Positions 41,681 through 51,157 are shown, counted from the first letter of the stretch. The stretch: DNA of 64,000 nucleotides from Oleispirillum sp963668495 (GCA_963668495.1 OY764545.1:496001-560000); one strand, 5' to 3'. The notes: generated from the letters alone by a model not told the origin. A program made the numbers and translations.

Positions 41681-42994
41681 TCAGGCGGAAACCCTGCCAT
41701 CCAAATCCTGCACCGCATGGAACAGCATTTCTACCGTCGGAGCCAACACGGCTTCGTTGATATCGAATTTGAAATGATGATGTCCGGCAGGTAGCTCGGT
41801 CCCAATCATGGCATAACCGGCAACGCCGCCTTGGGCCTGTACCGTCTGCATCATGGTTGATGCATCTTCACTGCCGCCAAGGCTGACGTGATCGCCGCGC
41901 AATTCCGGCTTAAAGAACGGCACCTTATTTGCCGCCGCATTGACCACATCGCCCATCACATCATCACACATGGCACTTTCACAGCCACCGACTACATCCA
42001 TGGTCAGTTCCTGATCATACATTGCCGCTGTGTGTTCAAGAATTTTGACGGTTTGTTCGTACATATAATCGTTGATTTCGGAAGTCGCGCCACGCACTTC
42101 GATCTGCATGGATGCATCCCCCGGAATGACATTGCGACCTTCACCGGCGTGCAATGTCCCAACGGCGATCCGGCTCGCCCCTTCCCCATGACGAGAAATA
42201 GCATGCAAGTTCATGACCGCACTGGCGGCTGCCAACAGGGAGTTTTTCCCTTCCTGCGGCGCCATACCCGCGTGGGCCGTCACTCCTTTGAGCTTCACAT
42301 CCAGTTTCCGAGTGGCAAGGAACCCGTCGGCTTTGCAAACCAGTTCCCCGGCTTTCAGGGCCTTGATCCCCAAATGGCAGGATAAAAAGGCCTTCACGCC
42401 ATCCAGCACCCCGGCCTTCACCATGGAGTGCGCACCACGCACGCCTTCTTCAGCCGGTTGGAAAATCAGCCGCACATTATGACGAATCGTGTCCTTATGT
42501 TCGGACAACAATTTTGCCAAACCAAGCCCCATAGCTGTGTGACCATCGTGCCCACAGGCATGGCAGGCTCCGGCATTGATCGATGCAAACCGATCCACCA
42601 CCGGACGGTGTGTTTCTTCCGTGCATTCGGTCAGGTCATTGGCATCCATATCAAAGCGCAACGCAATCAATGGCGGCTGTCCCGGGTGCAAATCCGCATA
42701 ACACCCGGTCAGCCCATCCATTTCGTGCAGAATATTCTGGTCTGCACCCTGTTGCAGGGCACGGGCGATATGCGAATGTAGAACATCTTCGGACGGCACA
42801 CCCATACGGCTTTCACGATGATTGGCTTTCTCACCGACAACCGGAGCATACCCCCACTCCCGCAGAGACTTGACGACCAAGGCAGTGGTACGGAATTCCG
42901 TGTGCCCGACTTCCGCATGTTTGTGAATGTCGCGGCGGAAACCGATAATCATATCTTCGATTTCTGCCACCTGTTTGGCTACATCTGCGGTCAT
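41681..42994 (-). CDS. M20 family amidohydrolase (AbgB/HipO-like)
   Basis: This metal-dependent amidohydrolase has FRRDIHKHAEVGHTEFRT at the start, the di-metal motif ACHACGHDGHTAMG, FQPAEEGVRGAHSM with the catalytic Glu, and VTAHAGMAPQEGKNSLLA in the dimerisation domain. The 437-residue length and the pattern resemble p-aminobenzoyl-glutamate hydrolase or N-acyl-amino-acid amidohydrolase proteins. AGGAG precedes the ATG. It follows dctM on the same strand after a terminator-like hairpin, so its substrate may be brought in by that TRAP system. Confidence 0.88.
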   Translation of the reverse strand: MTADVAKQVAEIEDMIIGFRRDIHKHAEVGHTEFRTTALVVKSLREWGYAPVVGEKANHRESRMGVPSEDVLHSHIARALQQGADQNILHEMDGLTGCYADLHPGQPPLIALRFDMDANDLTECTEETHRPVVDRFASINAGACHACGHDGHTAMGLGLAKLLSEHKDTIRHNVRLIFQPAEEGVRGAHSMVKAGVLDGVKAFLSCHLGIKALKAGELVCKADGFLATRKLDVKLKGVTAHAGMAPQEGKNSLLAAASAVMNLHAISRHGEGASRIAVGTLHAGEGRNVIPGDASMQIEVRGATSEINDYMYEQTVKILEHTAAMYDQELTMDVVGGCESAMCDDVMGDVVNAAANKVPFFKPELRGDHVSLGGSEDASTMMQTVQAQGGVAGYAMIGTELPAGHHHFKFDINEAVLAPTVEMLFHAVQDLDGRVSA

Positions 42995-43024
42995 ACTTTG
43001 TCTCCTGTACGTGGGAATAGCAAA

Positions 43025-43050
43025 CGGGCGGTGAGTTCCCCCACCGCCCG
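43025..43050 (-). terminator. Terminator-like hairpin after dctM
   Basis: CGGGCGGTG (43025-43033) and CACCGCCCG (43042-43050) form a perfect 9-base stem followed, on the minus strand, by TTTGCTATT. It may limit read-through from dctM into the M20 gene. Confidence 0.65.
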
Positions 43051-43059
43051 ATCATGTGT

Positions 43060-44373
43060 TTATTCAAACATGGTGTTTGGCAGGTACGTCGCGATTTCCG
43101 GGAACATAAACAGGAGGACAATCACGATGACATCGCAAACAATGAACGGGAAGACGCCTTTGAAAACATCTTCAACGCGGGAGTTGGTCACCCCAGCCAA
43201 AGCGAAGGCGTTAATCCCCACCGGCGGTGTAATCCCGGCGATTTCGTTCAGTTTCATGGCAACCACACAGATCCAGATCGGATCATAGCCAAGGCCGACC
43301 AGAACCGGGAAAATAATCGGCAGGGTCATGGCAAACACAGCAGCCTGCACGATCAGCATGCCAAGAGCAAACCAAACGGCAATCACGCACGCAAAGACGA
43401 CTTCACGACTTGCATTCCAGGATGCAAGGAAGTCAGCCAGTTCGTTCGGGATCCGGGTGATGGCAAGGAAACGGCTGAAGTACAGCGCGGCAATGATGAT
43501 GAAAAACAGCATCGCGGTAGTCCGCGCAGTTTCCATCAAGGATTCACGGACCGGGCCGATCTTCCGCAAGGTGCCATTGGCAACACCGAAAATCAATGCA
43601 CCGGCAGCACCGATTGCAGCCGCTTCGTTGGCGGTGAAAATACCAGTGTAAATACCACCCATAACGGAACCGGACAGCAACAAAATCGGCCACAGGTTAA
43701 CGGCGGCTTTGGCACGGTCTTTTTTGGTGACTTTGTATTCATCCGGGTGAATCGGGGCTAGGCCGGGGCGGAATTTGGCGAGCAAGTACATTGCCAAGGC
43801 ATAAACAATTGCCGTCAGGATCCCCGGCAGAATACCTGCCAAAAAGAGTTTACCCACAGACTGATCGGTAAAAATTGCGAACAGAATGAACATGCCGCTC
43901 GGCGGGATCAAACAGGCAAAGCTACCGGAACAGGCAATCGCACCCAAGGAAAAGGACTTTTTGTAGTTATAGCGGGTCATTTCCGGGAAGGCGAGGCGAC
44001 CGAAAATAGTCGCCGTTGCAATGGTCGACCCACAGATGGATGCAAAAATTGCACAACCGAACGAGGTCGCAATAGCCAAAGCACCGGGCAAACGCGCCAG
44101 AATCTTATGCACGCTGGTGTATGCTAGCTCAGCAAAGCCGCCACGGGACGCAAATGCACCCATCAAAATGAACAGCGGCAGCACACAGAATGCCGGGGTA
44201 GCGATAGAGTTATAAAGGGTTTCGCCAAGCAATGAGGTTGCTGCCTCAAAATCAAGGGCGAGGGTCAAACCGAGCATCCCGACCAACAGGAAGTCGGTGC
44301 CCATGTGCAATCCCAAAAACAGCAGGATAAGCAGCAACATGCTGCACAGGATACCTAAGGTAACAAAATCCAT
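43060..44373 (-). CDS. dctM: TRAP transporter large permease
   Basis: DctM is the main membrane translocator of TRAP importers, coupled to sodium. The 437-residue product has about twelve hydrophobic segments and family pieces such as LLFLGLHMGTDFLLVGMLGL, PLFILMGAFASRGGFA, FGCAIFASICGSTIATATIFGRLAFPEM, LIPPSGMFILFAIFTDQSVGKLFLAGILPG and ITPPVGINAFALAGV. It is the third gene of dctP-dctQ-dctM. Confidence 0.95.
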   Translation of the reverse strand: MDFVTLGILCSMLLLILLFLGLHMGTDFLLVGMLGLTLALDFEAATSLLGETLYNSIATPAFCVLPLFILMGAFASRGGFAELAYTSVHKILARLPGALAIATSFGCAIFASICGSTIATATIFGRLAFPEMTRYNYKKSFSLGAIACSGSFACLIPPSGMFILFAIFTDQSVGKLFLAGILPGILTAIVYALAMYLLAKFRPGLAPIHPDEYKVTKKDRAKAAVNLWPILLLSGSVMGGIYTGIFTANEAAAIGAAGALIFGVANGTLRKIGPVRESLMETARTTAMLFFIIIAALYFSRFLAITRIPNELADFLASWNASREVVFACVIAVWFALGMLIVQAAVFAMTLPIIFPVLVGLGYDPIWICVVAMKLNEIAGITPPVGINAFALAGVTNSRVEDVFKGVFPFIVCDVIVIVLLFMFPEIATYLPNTMFE

Positions 44374-44439
44374 AATGGACTCCGAAAAGTTTCGTGTATC
44401 GGCCCAGACACAAGGCGGATAACAAGTGAACAGGGACGA

Positions 44440-44934
44440 TTACGCGCCTTTAGCGCCGGGTTGTTTAACCCCGAAATGATCCACCAGGAAATTGATGATC
44501 AACTGCGCAAAGTAAATCCACAAGCCAAAGCTCATGATCATTTTCACCGGGAACAACGGATACGGCACCAAACCGGTGATGGATTCCATGTCCCGGAAAG
44601 ATTCCAGAGCATTGCAGGACAGTGCCCATGCAGCGGTGCCAATGGTTCCGATGCTGAGAACGTACATGATGAAGCCAAGAATATTCTGAGGCCCTTTCGG
44701 AAGTTTCATGATCAGGGATTCCACCTGAACATGCCCCTTACGCATTTCGCAGTTGCCGAGGCCCAGATAAACCATCGCCATCACGGTAAACATTGCCATT
44801 TCCGCAACGCCCAGAACCGGGCTGCCGGAAAAACGGCTGACGACATCAATCAACAAAAACAGCATGACCAGAAACAGCATCCAGCCGCACATTTCGGCAC
44901 AGACTTTGTTGATCTTTTGCAATAGGCTAATCAT
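44440..44934 (-). CDS. dctQ: TRAP transporter small permease
   Basis: The 164-residue DctQ-type protein has four membrane helices and the family segments LFLLIDVVSRFSGSPVLGVAEM and MRKGHVQVESLIMKLP (short loop after helix two). It partners DctM. The ATG at 44934 has GGGAG 6 bases before it. It is preceded by a strong hairpin between dctP and dctQ. Confidence 0.92.
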   Translation of the reverse strand: MISLLQKINKVCAEMCGWMLFLVMLFLLIDVVSRFSGSPVLGVAEMAMFTVMAMVYLGLGNCEMRKGHVQVESLIMKLPKGPQNILGFIMYVLSIGTIGTAAWALSCNALESFRDMESITGLVPYPLFPVKMIMSFGLWIYFAQLIINFLVDHFGVKQPGAKGA

Positions 44935-44985
44935 AGCCAACTCCCATCAATACGTTTCCATCCCGGAACCGGGACAAATTCAGAA

Positions 44986-45013
44986 TGCGGCATCACGTTT
45001 CCGTGACGCCGCA
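44986..45013 (-). terminator. Strong hairpin between dctP and dctQ
   Basis: TGCGGCATCACG (44986-44997) pairs with CGTGACGCCGCA (45002-45013) as a 12-base stem with one wobble and a 4-base loop. On the minus strand only TTCTGAATTT follows. It probably gives partial termination and protects the dctP mRNA, so that the binding protein is made in excess over the permease. Confidence 0.7.
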
Positions 45014-45068
45014 CCCGATTTCGGCATAGACGGCAACCTATTGAAAGGTTTGCCGATTATGTAAAAGA

Positions 45069-46118
45069 TTACTTGGCTTCTTTTGCCACGTAACCGGCAA
45101 CGATTTCATTGATTTTGTTGTATGCAGCTTCAGCGTCTTTCACGCCAGCTTCGGTTGCTTCCTTGATCCAAGCCTGTTTGTTGGCTTCTTTGGACGGCAG
45201 GTTGAACCAAACATCATAATCTGCAGCGGTTGCATGGGTAATCGTCACGCCTGCCTTTTTCATGACATCGAGAGATTTTTGCAACTCTTTCGGATAGAAA
45301 TCGTGAACTTTTTTCAGAGTGGATTCCAAAGCACCATCAACAGCAGCTTTGCCTTTTTCAGACAGCTTGTCGTAGGATTTTTCGTTCATGGTGATCAGGA
45401 ACGGCAGAGCCAGCCACATGTTGTCCCACACCCACAGATGCTTCGCAACTTCGTACAGTTTGCCACGATCCTGAGCATCAACGTTGGTCAAGACGGTGTC
45501 AATGGTGCCAGTTTGCAGAGCCATATAGCATTCGCCCCAAGACACGGAAACCGGGGTCGCACCGATGGCTTCGAAACCTGCCATTTTCCAGCGGCTGGAA
45601 GAACGGGCTTTTTTACCGCTCATGTCCGCAGTGGAAGTCATCGGCTCTTTGGAGATGTAGGAGTACGGCGTACCGGTGTACATGAACACCATACGTTGCT
45701 TGTACTTAGCCAATTCACCTTTGATGCCCGGGACATTGTTGTAAATGTCCAGATACGCATTCATCATGTTTTCGCTGGTGGTCGGGCCTTGTTCCGCCAG
45801 CATAATGCCGTTCCAGATTTGCAGGCGTTTCGGATAGTAAGCCGGGTTGATGAAGCCGAAATCAGCCACACCGTCCTGAACGCTTTTCAGGATTTCCTTA
45901 CCTTTAACCAGAGACTGGGCCCAAAAGCGTTGGATTTTGATTTCACCATCGCTGAGGCGTTCGACTTCGCTCAGGTAGAAGTTCTCGATCTGACCCCGCA
46001 TGGAGTTTTCCGGCGCGTTGGATGCAAAACGATAGGTTTTCGCCTCAGCCATGGAAACACTCATGGTCATGGATGCAGCAATCGCAATCCCTGCCAGCAA
46101 TTTGGAAGTTTTCGACAT
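45069..46118 (-). CDS. dctP: TRAP transporter periplasmic solute-binding protein
   Basis: The 349-residue product has a signal peptide (LLAGIAIAASMTMSVSMAEA) and the DctP fold: YRFASNAPENSMRGQIENFYLSEVERLSDGEIKI, GVADFGFINPAYYPKRL, and GFEAIGATPVSVSWGECYMALQTGTIDTVLTNV, the ligand-binding region. The ligand class is not clear from sequence; the two flanking amidohydrolases hint at an N-acyl or N-carbamoyl compound. It is the first gene of the TRAP operon. Confidence 0.94.
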   Translation of the reverse strand: MSKTSKLLAGIAIAASMTMSVSMAEAKTYRFASNAPENSMRGQIENFYLSEVERLSDGEIKIQRFWAQSLVKGKEILKSVQDGVADFGFINPAYYPKRLQIWNGIMLAEQGPTTSENMMNAYLDIYNNVPGIKGELAKYKQRMVFMYTGTPYSYISKEPMTSTADMSGKKARSSSRWKMAGFEAIGATPVSVSWGECYMALQTGTIDTVLTNVDAQDRGKLYEVAKHLWVWDNMWLALPFLITMNEKSYDKLSEKGKAAVDGALESTLKKVHDFYPKELQKSLDVMKKAGVTITHATAADYDVWFNLPSKEANKQAWIKEATEAGVKDAEAAYNKINEIVAGYVAKEAK

Positions 46119-46461
46119 GTTGATCTCTCGCTTATCACTTTAGATACCCGTGATCGGACATCTGTTGAAGGACATATTTTCGGCACGCAACGCCCAATAA
46201 ACAGGCAGCCCCGAACCGGGAAGGCTACAAAAAACATCTGCACGGAAAAATCATCCGCAGGGTGAATACCCTACTATTCAGGCCAATTGCAACCTATCAA
46301 TTTCTTTCACCAAAACCCGGATGGGCAGCATGACGTTTTTTGCACAGTTGTGTTCACGCAAGAATACGCAACCTTTGTGCCAATTCCAGAAAAATCGTCA
46401 CATTCATGAAATTTACCCTTAACCAAAGGCATATACGCGCTCTGGTACAATTTTCACGGCG

Positions 46462-46490
46462 TTGACAGGTTCGAATCACTGCCCTATCGT
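46462..46490 (+). promoter_or_regulatory. Promoter of the M20 hydantoinase/carbamoylase gene
   Basis: TTGACA (46462-46467), 17 bases, TATCGT (46485-46490), about 30 bases before the ATG at 46521. The remainder of the 46119-46520 gap holds no supported gene; the divergent dctP promoter must lie in it but was not recognised. Confidence 0.6.
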
Positions 46491-46520
46491 GCCTTTTTGA
46501 AACCAGTCAGGTTGCCCATT

Positions 46521-47789
46521 ATGTTGGATTCTCAACTCCAGACGCTTTCAACCCAAGCGCAATCCTTGTTCACCGACAGCCAAATTCTTGCCGCTGACAC
46601 CGCTGGTGTAACCCGTGGTTCCTACAGCGATAAAGAAACTGAAACCATTGTTCTGCTTGAAAAGTTTGCTGCGGATAATGGTCTGGTCAGTCGCCGAGAC
46701 GAAGCCGGAAATGTCTATTTCGCCATAACTGAAGCAGATCTGGATGCGTCAGAAATTGTTCTGATTGGCTCTCATGTGGATTCGGTCCCGCAAGGTGGGA
46801 ATTACGACGGCCTCGCCGGGGTCATAGCTGGGCTTGTGTTGCTGACGGATATGAAGGTCAACGACTGGCGTTGCGTAACACCGACCGTATGCGTTGGCAT
46901 GCGCGGCGAAGAAAGTGCATGGTTCGGGCAAACGTATATCGGGTCGAAAGCCATGTTGGGCTTGTTGTCTGAAGCGGCTCTGAAAGCTACACACCGGGAT
47001 ACTGGTCGCACCCTTGCCGAGCATTTGGCTGATATTGACGCCAACATGGATAAAATCACCAACAAGGTGCCGTTGATTGACAAGGCCCGAATCCGGCAAT
47101 TTCTGGAACTGCATATCGAGCAAGGCCCGGTGTTGATCAACCTTGAACTGCCGGCTGCCGTTGTCACCGGCATTCGCGGCAACATCCGCCACCGCACAGT
47201 TTCCTGCCGCGGCGAAGGCGGACACTCCGGTGCCGTCCCTCGCTACTTGCGGAAAGATGCTGTATTTGCCTTTTCCGACCTTGTTTCCAGTCTGGATGAA
47301 CACTGGCAAACCATCGAACAACACGGCGGTGATTTGGTGGTAACGGTTGGCATCGCCCATACCGATAGTCGCCATGATGCCATGTCCCGGGTTCCCGGTG
47401 AATTTGACTTCAGCTTTGAAGCCCGCAGCCAATCAGATGCCACACTGGATGCCTTGCATGCCCTGATGCGCAGCGAGTGTGAAACCATTGCCCGCAAACG
47501 CAAAGTGACGTTTGCCTTTGATGATCCGGTACGTTCGGCTCCGGCGGTTTTGTGCCCCGACATCATGGAAGGCCTGCAGGCTGCCTCCGTCGCTGAAGGG
47601 TTCAGTGACGAAGCCGTCGCCAGTGGCGCAGGTCATGATGCGGCAATCTTTGCCAATGCCGGAATACCGACAGGCATGGTGTTTGTCCGAAATCGCAATG
47701 GCTCCCATAACCCGGATGAAGCCATGGAACTGGACGACTTCATGGCTGGGTATCAGATCATGCGCCGTTATCTGAAGGACTTGGCATAG
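46521..47789 (+). CDS. Zn-dependent M20 hydrolase, hydantoinase/carbamoylase or ureidoglycolate type
   Basis: The 422-residue product belongs to the amidase, hydantoinase/carbamoylase branch of M20: GSHVDSVPQGGNYDGLAGVIAGL (first metal ligands), GMRGEESAWFGQTYIGSKAM (catalytic Glu), HIEQGPVL, GEGGHSGAVPRYLRKDA, and SGAGHDAAIFANAGIPTGMVFVR with the final metal His region. Relatives cleave N-carbamoyl amino acids, allantoate or ureidoglycolate. It is divergent from the TRAP operon and has its own promoter. The ATG at 46521 is chosen over an upstream TTG. Confidence 0.88.
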   Translation: MLDSQLQTLSTQAQSLFTDSQILAADTAGVTRGSYSDKETETIVLLEKFAADNGLVSRRDEAGNVYFAITEADLDASEIVLIGSHVDSVPQGGNYDGLAGVIAGLVLLTDMKVNDWRCVTPTVCVGMRGEESAWFGQTYIGSKAMLGLLSEAALKATHRDTGRTLAEHLADIDANMDKITNKVPLIDKARIRQFLELHIEQGPVLINLELPAAVVTGIRGNIRHRTVSCRGEGGHSGAVPRYLRKDAVFAFSDLVSSLDEHWQTIEQHGGDLVVTVGIAHTDSRHDAMSRVPGEFDFSFEARSQSDATLDALHALMRSECETIARKRKVTFAFDDPVRSAPAVLCPDIMEGLQAASVAEGFSDEAVASGAGHDAAIFANAGIPTGMVFVRNRNGSHNPDEAMELDDFMAGYQIMRRYLKDLA

Positions 47790-47862
47790 CCAAGTCCTAC
47801 GCGAACCTGCTATATACTCCGCAATGGGCGCTCCGCCGCCTTTCGCAGCAAAGGACATGACA

Positions 47863-48558
47863 ATGCAACCCAGCGTCTACCCAGACAAACACCTTATTGC
47901 AGACATGACCGCCAAGGCCTTGTTGGAGATTAACGCGGTTAAATTCAGCGCAACACAGCCGTATATTTTTAATTCCGGCCTCGCCAGCCCGGTTTATATC
48001 GACTGCCGCCGCATTATCTCCCACCCGTTCCTGCGCATGACCCTGATGGATTACATGGCAACCACCGTTGCCCGAGACATCGGCGTTGACAACATCGACA
48101 CCATTGCCGGTGGGGAAACCGCAGGGATTCCCTTTGGCGCATGGCTGGCAGACAAACTGCTGAAGCCCATGCAATACGTGCGGAAAAAACCAAAGGGATT
48201 CGGCCCCAACGCACAAATCGAAGGGGAAGTTCACGAAGGTGAGCGCGTTCTTCTGGTCGAGGATTTGACCACCGACGGCGTCAGCAAGGTTAACTTCTGT
48301 AACGCCCTGCGCACTGCCGGATCAAAGGTCGACCACACGATTATGATCTTTTATTACGACATTTTCCCGGCGACTCGCAGCATGCTGGAGAAAAACGGCA
48401 TCAGCCTGCATTATCTGGCCACTTGGCGCGACATCATCAAAGTCGCCAAGGAAACCGAATATTTCGACGCCAAGACACTGGCGGAAATTGAAAAGTTTCT
48501 GGACGATCCCCTGCGCTGGTCAACCCTGCATGGTGGGGCCACGGAAATCCAGCTCTAG
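47863..48558 (+). CDS. pyrE: Orotate phosphoribosyltransferase
   Basis: PyrE makes orotidine monophosphate from orotate and PRPP in pyrimidine synthesis. The 231-residue product has FNSGLASPVYIDCRRI, GGETAGIPFGAWLAD, MQYVRKKPKGFG (catalytic loop) and the PRPP motif VLLVEDLTTDGVSK. AAGGA stands 7 bases before the ATG at 47863, while ATG at 47857 is also possible. The length fits the longer alphaproteobacterial form. Confidence 0.95.
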   Translation: MQPSVYPDKHLIADMTAKALLEINAVKFSATQPYIFNSGLASPVYIDCRRIISHPFLRMTLMDYMATTVARDIGVDNIDTIAGGETAGIPFGAWLADKLLKPMQYVRKKPKGFGPNAQIEGEVHEGERVLLVEDLTTDGVSKVNFCNALRTAGSKVDHTIMIFYYDIFPATRSMLEKNGISLHYLATWRDIIKVAKETEYFDAKTLAEIEKFLDDPLRWSTLHGGATEIQL

Positions 48559-48581
48559 CAATCACGATCATTCTCATGACA

Positions 48582-48608
48582 ACGGGCCGCAATTTGCGGC
48601 CCGTTTGT
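48582..48608 (+). terminator. Terminator after pyrE
   Basis: ACGGGCCGC (48582-48590) and GCGGCCCGT (48596-48604) form a perfect 9-base stem leading into TTTGTGT. Confidence 0.8.
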
Positions 48609-48635
48609 GTAGATGCATACCTGTCGTTATCCGCA

Positions 48636-49421
48636 TCAATCGAACAATTTATCGATTTCTGCTTGGCTGATGCCTTCGCCTCCGGCTTGAGGTCCGTGCA
48701 GGCCAACCGTGTCATCCTGCGTATACACTTGGAAATCCGTGCCCGGCAGCGATACCAATGCCTCCTGCCCCCAGATTTCCAGCATGGACCCTATGCGTTG
48801 GTCAATGAACTGTAGCGTCCGCACCACTTTCGTGATGCGCTGCCCTGTGATGTCCTGAAAATTGCAGGCTTCAAAGATTTTGGTAGTTTGTTCGACAATA
48901 TCATCCACGACCTGTTTGGCATACGCATCATCCACATGCGCCATCAGTGCCGAGGCCAGTGCCTCAACCGCCTCACAGGAATCCAGAATCCTGTCCGTCG
49001 CCCCCTCTGTCGCACTGACGACTTCATCCAATTCCGTAGCCACAGTCGTGAAATGATCTTCATCGTTGCCATTGGACCGAAGATTGGCAATTTCTGCCTT
49101 GGTCTGCTCAATACAATAAGCCAGAGCCCGCAGTTCGGTTTTAAGTGTAGCAACCTCATCAAAGGCCTGATCGTCAGAAGACGGTGCGATCGGAATGGGA
49201 GCTGGACTCTGCGTGCCACTCTGTGCTGTTGATGTATGCTCAATCCGCTGCACATCCTGCCGCAACTGCGCCATATCCTGCGCCATGGTTTGCATCAGGT
49301 CATACATGTCCTGCAAGGATGGCCCCACAGGCGCAGCAACGATTGCAGCCTCCGCATCTCCCCCGACGGCGGTTTTTCTGCGTAACTCTGCTGTGAACGG
49401 TCGCCGTCCGGCGTTTGCCAT
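48636..49421 (-). CDS. cheZ: CheZ-family CheY-phosphate phosphatase
   Basis: CheZ speeds removal of phosphate from CheY in chemotaxis. The 261-residue product is mostly helical. The core has the catalytic ACNFQDITGQRITKVVRTL motif (Asp and Gln that act on CheY-P) near residue 190, and the C-terminal GISQAEIDKLFD helix resembles the CheY-binding peptide. A long alanine- and proline-rich N-terminal region precedes it. The ATG at 49421 has GGAG 5 bases before it. No other che genes are adjacent. Confidence 0.9.
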   Translation of the reverse strand: MANAGRRPFTAELRRKTAVGGDAEAAIVAAPVGPSLQDMYDLMQTMAQDMAQLRQDVQRIEHTSTAQSGTQSPAPIPIAPSSDDQAFDEVATLKTELRALAYCIEQTKAEIANLRSNGNDEDHFTTVATELDEVVSATEGATDRILDSCEAVEALASALMAHVDDAYAKQVVDDIVEQTTKIFEACNFQDITGQRITKVVRTLQFIDQRIGSMLEIWGQEALVSLPGTDFQVYTQDDTVGLHGPQAGGEGISQAEIDKLFD

Positions 49422-49995
49422 ACCACTCTCCATCGTGAAAACACTACGCCACTCTAAATGACGGTATACGAAGCCGGATGTGACGGCAATCCGCGAATAC
49501 GACTTTCACACAGGAATCTTTCTAAACCCGATCTTTCACCGGATAAATGCGCGCAAACATGGATAATCGGGTAGGTATACCGCATCAAATTGAAAAACCC
49601 GCCCTTTATTGTGGGTATTTTGCCCCTGTCGTTGAGGCTTTTACCTCCGACAAAAAGACAGGATGTTTCATAAAACCTTAAGGACTTTTCCTAAAAAAAC
49701 CAGAGCATTGCGGTCAAATATTCATCCACTACCTATACGCAAGACATACAACTACACGATAAATCCACGACCTTTGGCTAGATTCCCTTGGAAAAATGCT
49801 GCAATTTGTGACATCTTTTCCTCGCAATTCCCGAAGAGCCCTCCCATGCCAAGGGGGACTCGTCGCGAACACACCCGAATGACGGGTATGGTCGACACGT
49901 CCAATGCCATATGCAAGGGGTAGGCACTCCGGCTCAGAGTACGGGCCCGGACCGGAACGTGTCCCATAAAGATGGGGATCATCAGGGCAGTCAAA
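49422..49995. other. 574-base non-coding gap before rnfA
   Basis: No gene or RNA can be supported here. The right half is A/T-rich with several T-runs. It must carry the cheZ promoter (minus) and the rnf promoter (plus), neither of which is clear by eye. It is unusually long for this window. Confidence 0.4.
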
Positions 49996-50574
49996 ATGAC
50001 AGAGTACGTATTTCTCATCCTTGGCACCGTGCTGGTAAACAACGTGGTGCTGGTCAAATTCTTGGGGCTGTGCCCATTCATGGGGGTATCCAACAAGGTG
50101 GATACAGCCTTGGGAATGGGAATGGCGACCACCTTTGTGCTGACGTTGGCAACCGCCGCAGGCTGGGTATTAGAACATGCCTTACTTGCGCCGCTGGATA
50201 TTGCCTACATGCGCATTTTGACCTTTATTCTGGTGATCGCTGCCGTCGTACAGTTCACGGAAATGGTGATCCGTAAGATTTCACCAGCACTTTATCAGGT
50301 ATTGGGCATATTCCTGCCACTGATCACCACCAACTGTGCCGTACTGGGCGTGGCATTGCTGAACATTCAGGAAAACCATGGCTTCATCCAAAGCGTACTG
50401 TACGGATTTGGCTCCGCTGTCGGTTTTACATTGGTCATGGTCTTGTTTGCCGGACTGCGCGAACGCTTGGCTTTATCCGAAGTTCCCGCCACCTTTTCCG
50501 GTGCCCCTATCAGTTTCCTGACCGCCGGACTGTTATCCATGGCCTTCATGGGTTTCGCCGGACTGGTCCCTTAA
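49996..50574 (+). CDS. rnfA: Rnf complex subunit RnfA
   Basis: Rnf is a membrane complex that couples ferredoxin and NAD redox reactions to an ion gradient; in alphaproteobacteria it often supplies reduced ferredoxin for nitrogenase. The 192-residue integral membrane protein has LVNNVVLVKFLGLCPFMGVS (conserved Cys in the FLGLCP motif) and FLPLITTNCAVLGVALLN (second conserved Cys). The start at 49996 gives the usual MTEYVFLIL N-terminus. It is the first gene of rnfABCDGEH. Confidence 0.95.
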   Translation: MTEYVFLILGTVLVNNVVLVKFLGLCPFMGVSNKVDTALGMGMATTFVLTLATAAGWVLEHALLAPLDIAYMRILTFILVIAAVVQFTEMVIRKISPALYQVLGIFLPLITTNCAVLGVALLNIQENHGFIQSVLYGFGSAVGFTLVMVLFAGLRERLALSEVPATFSGAPISFLTAGLLSMAFMGFAGLVP

Positions 50575-50590
50575 TCAACGGAGCGAACAG

Positions 50591-51157
50591 ATGATAGAAG
50601 CCATTGTTGGCCTGACCGCTCTGGGCGGAGGGCTTGGACTATTCCTTGGCATTGCGGCGAAACGCCTGCATGTGGAAGCTGACCCGCTGGATGCCGCCAT
50701 TGAAGAAATTCTTCCCGGATCCAACTGTGGGCAGTGCGGATATCCCGGTTGTGCGGCAGCGGCGGCTGCCATTGCCAGCGGCGAAGCCCCGGTGACCCTT
50801 TGCCCGCCCGGCGGTAAGGCTGTCGCGCAGGCATTGGCTGATAAGCTGCATGTCAGCATTGATTTGACTGACATTGCCGATAACGGCCCGACTGTCGCCA
50901 TTATCGCCGAAGACGCCTGTATCGGTTGTTCCCGTTGTACCCGCAAATGCCCGACCGACGCCATTGTCGGCGCGGCCAAACACATTCACAGCGTTGTGCA
51001 GGATGCCTGTACGGGGTGCGGTGCCTGTGTAGAGGTCTGCCCAGCCGAATGCATTCATTTGGAACCGATCCCCGTGACCCTGCAAACTTGGTACTGGCCG
51101 AAACCGGCTGAAGATCAAATCCACCCGCCAACCGGAACCGGAGTGCTGAAACAATGA
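50591..51157 (+). CDS. rnfB: Rnf complex iron-sulfur subunit RnfB
   Basis: The 188-residue product has an N-terminal membrane helix (AIVGLTALGGGLGLFLGIAA), the 4Fe-4S cluster motif GSNCGQCGYPGC and two ferredoxin clusters (CIGCSRCTRKCPTDAI; CTGCGACVEVCPAECI). It is the electron entry subunit. The stop overlaps the rnfC start by 4 bases. Confidence 0.96.
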   Translation: MIEAIVGLTALGGGLGLFLGIAAKRLHVEADPLDAAIEEILPGSNCGQCGYPGCAAAAAAIASGEAPVTLCPPGGKAVAQALADKLHVSIDLTDIADNGPTVAIIAEDACIGCSRCTRKCPTDAIVGAAKHIHSVVQDACTGCGACVEVCPAECIHLEPIPVTLQTWYWPKPAEDQIHPPTGTGVLKQ

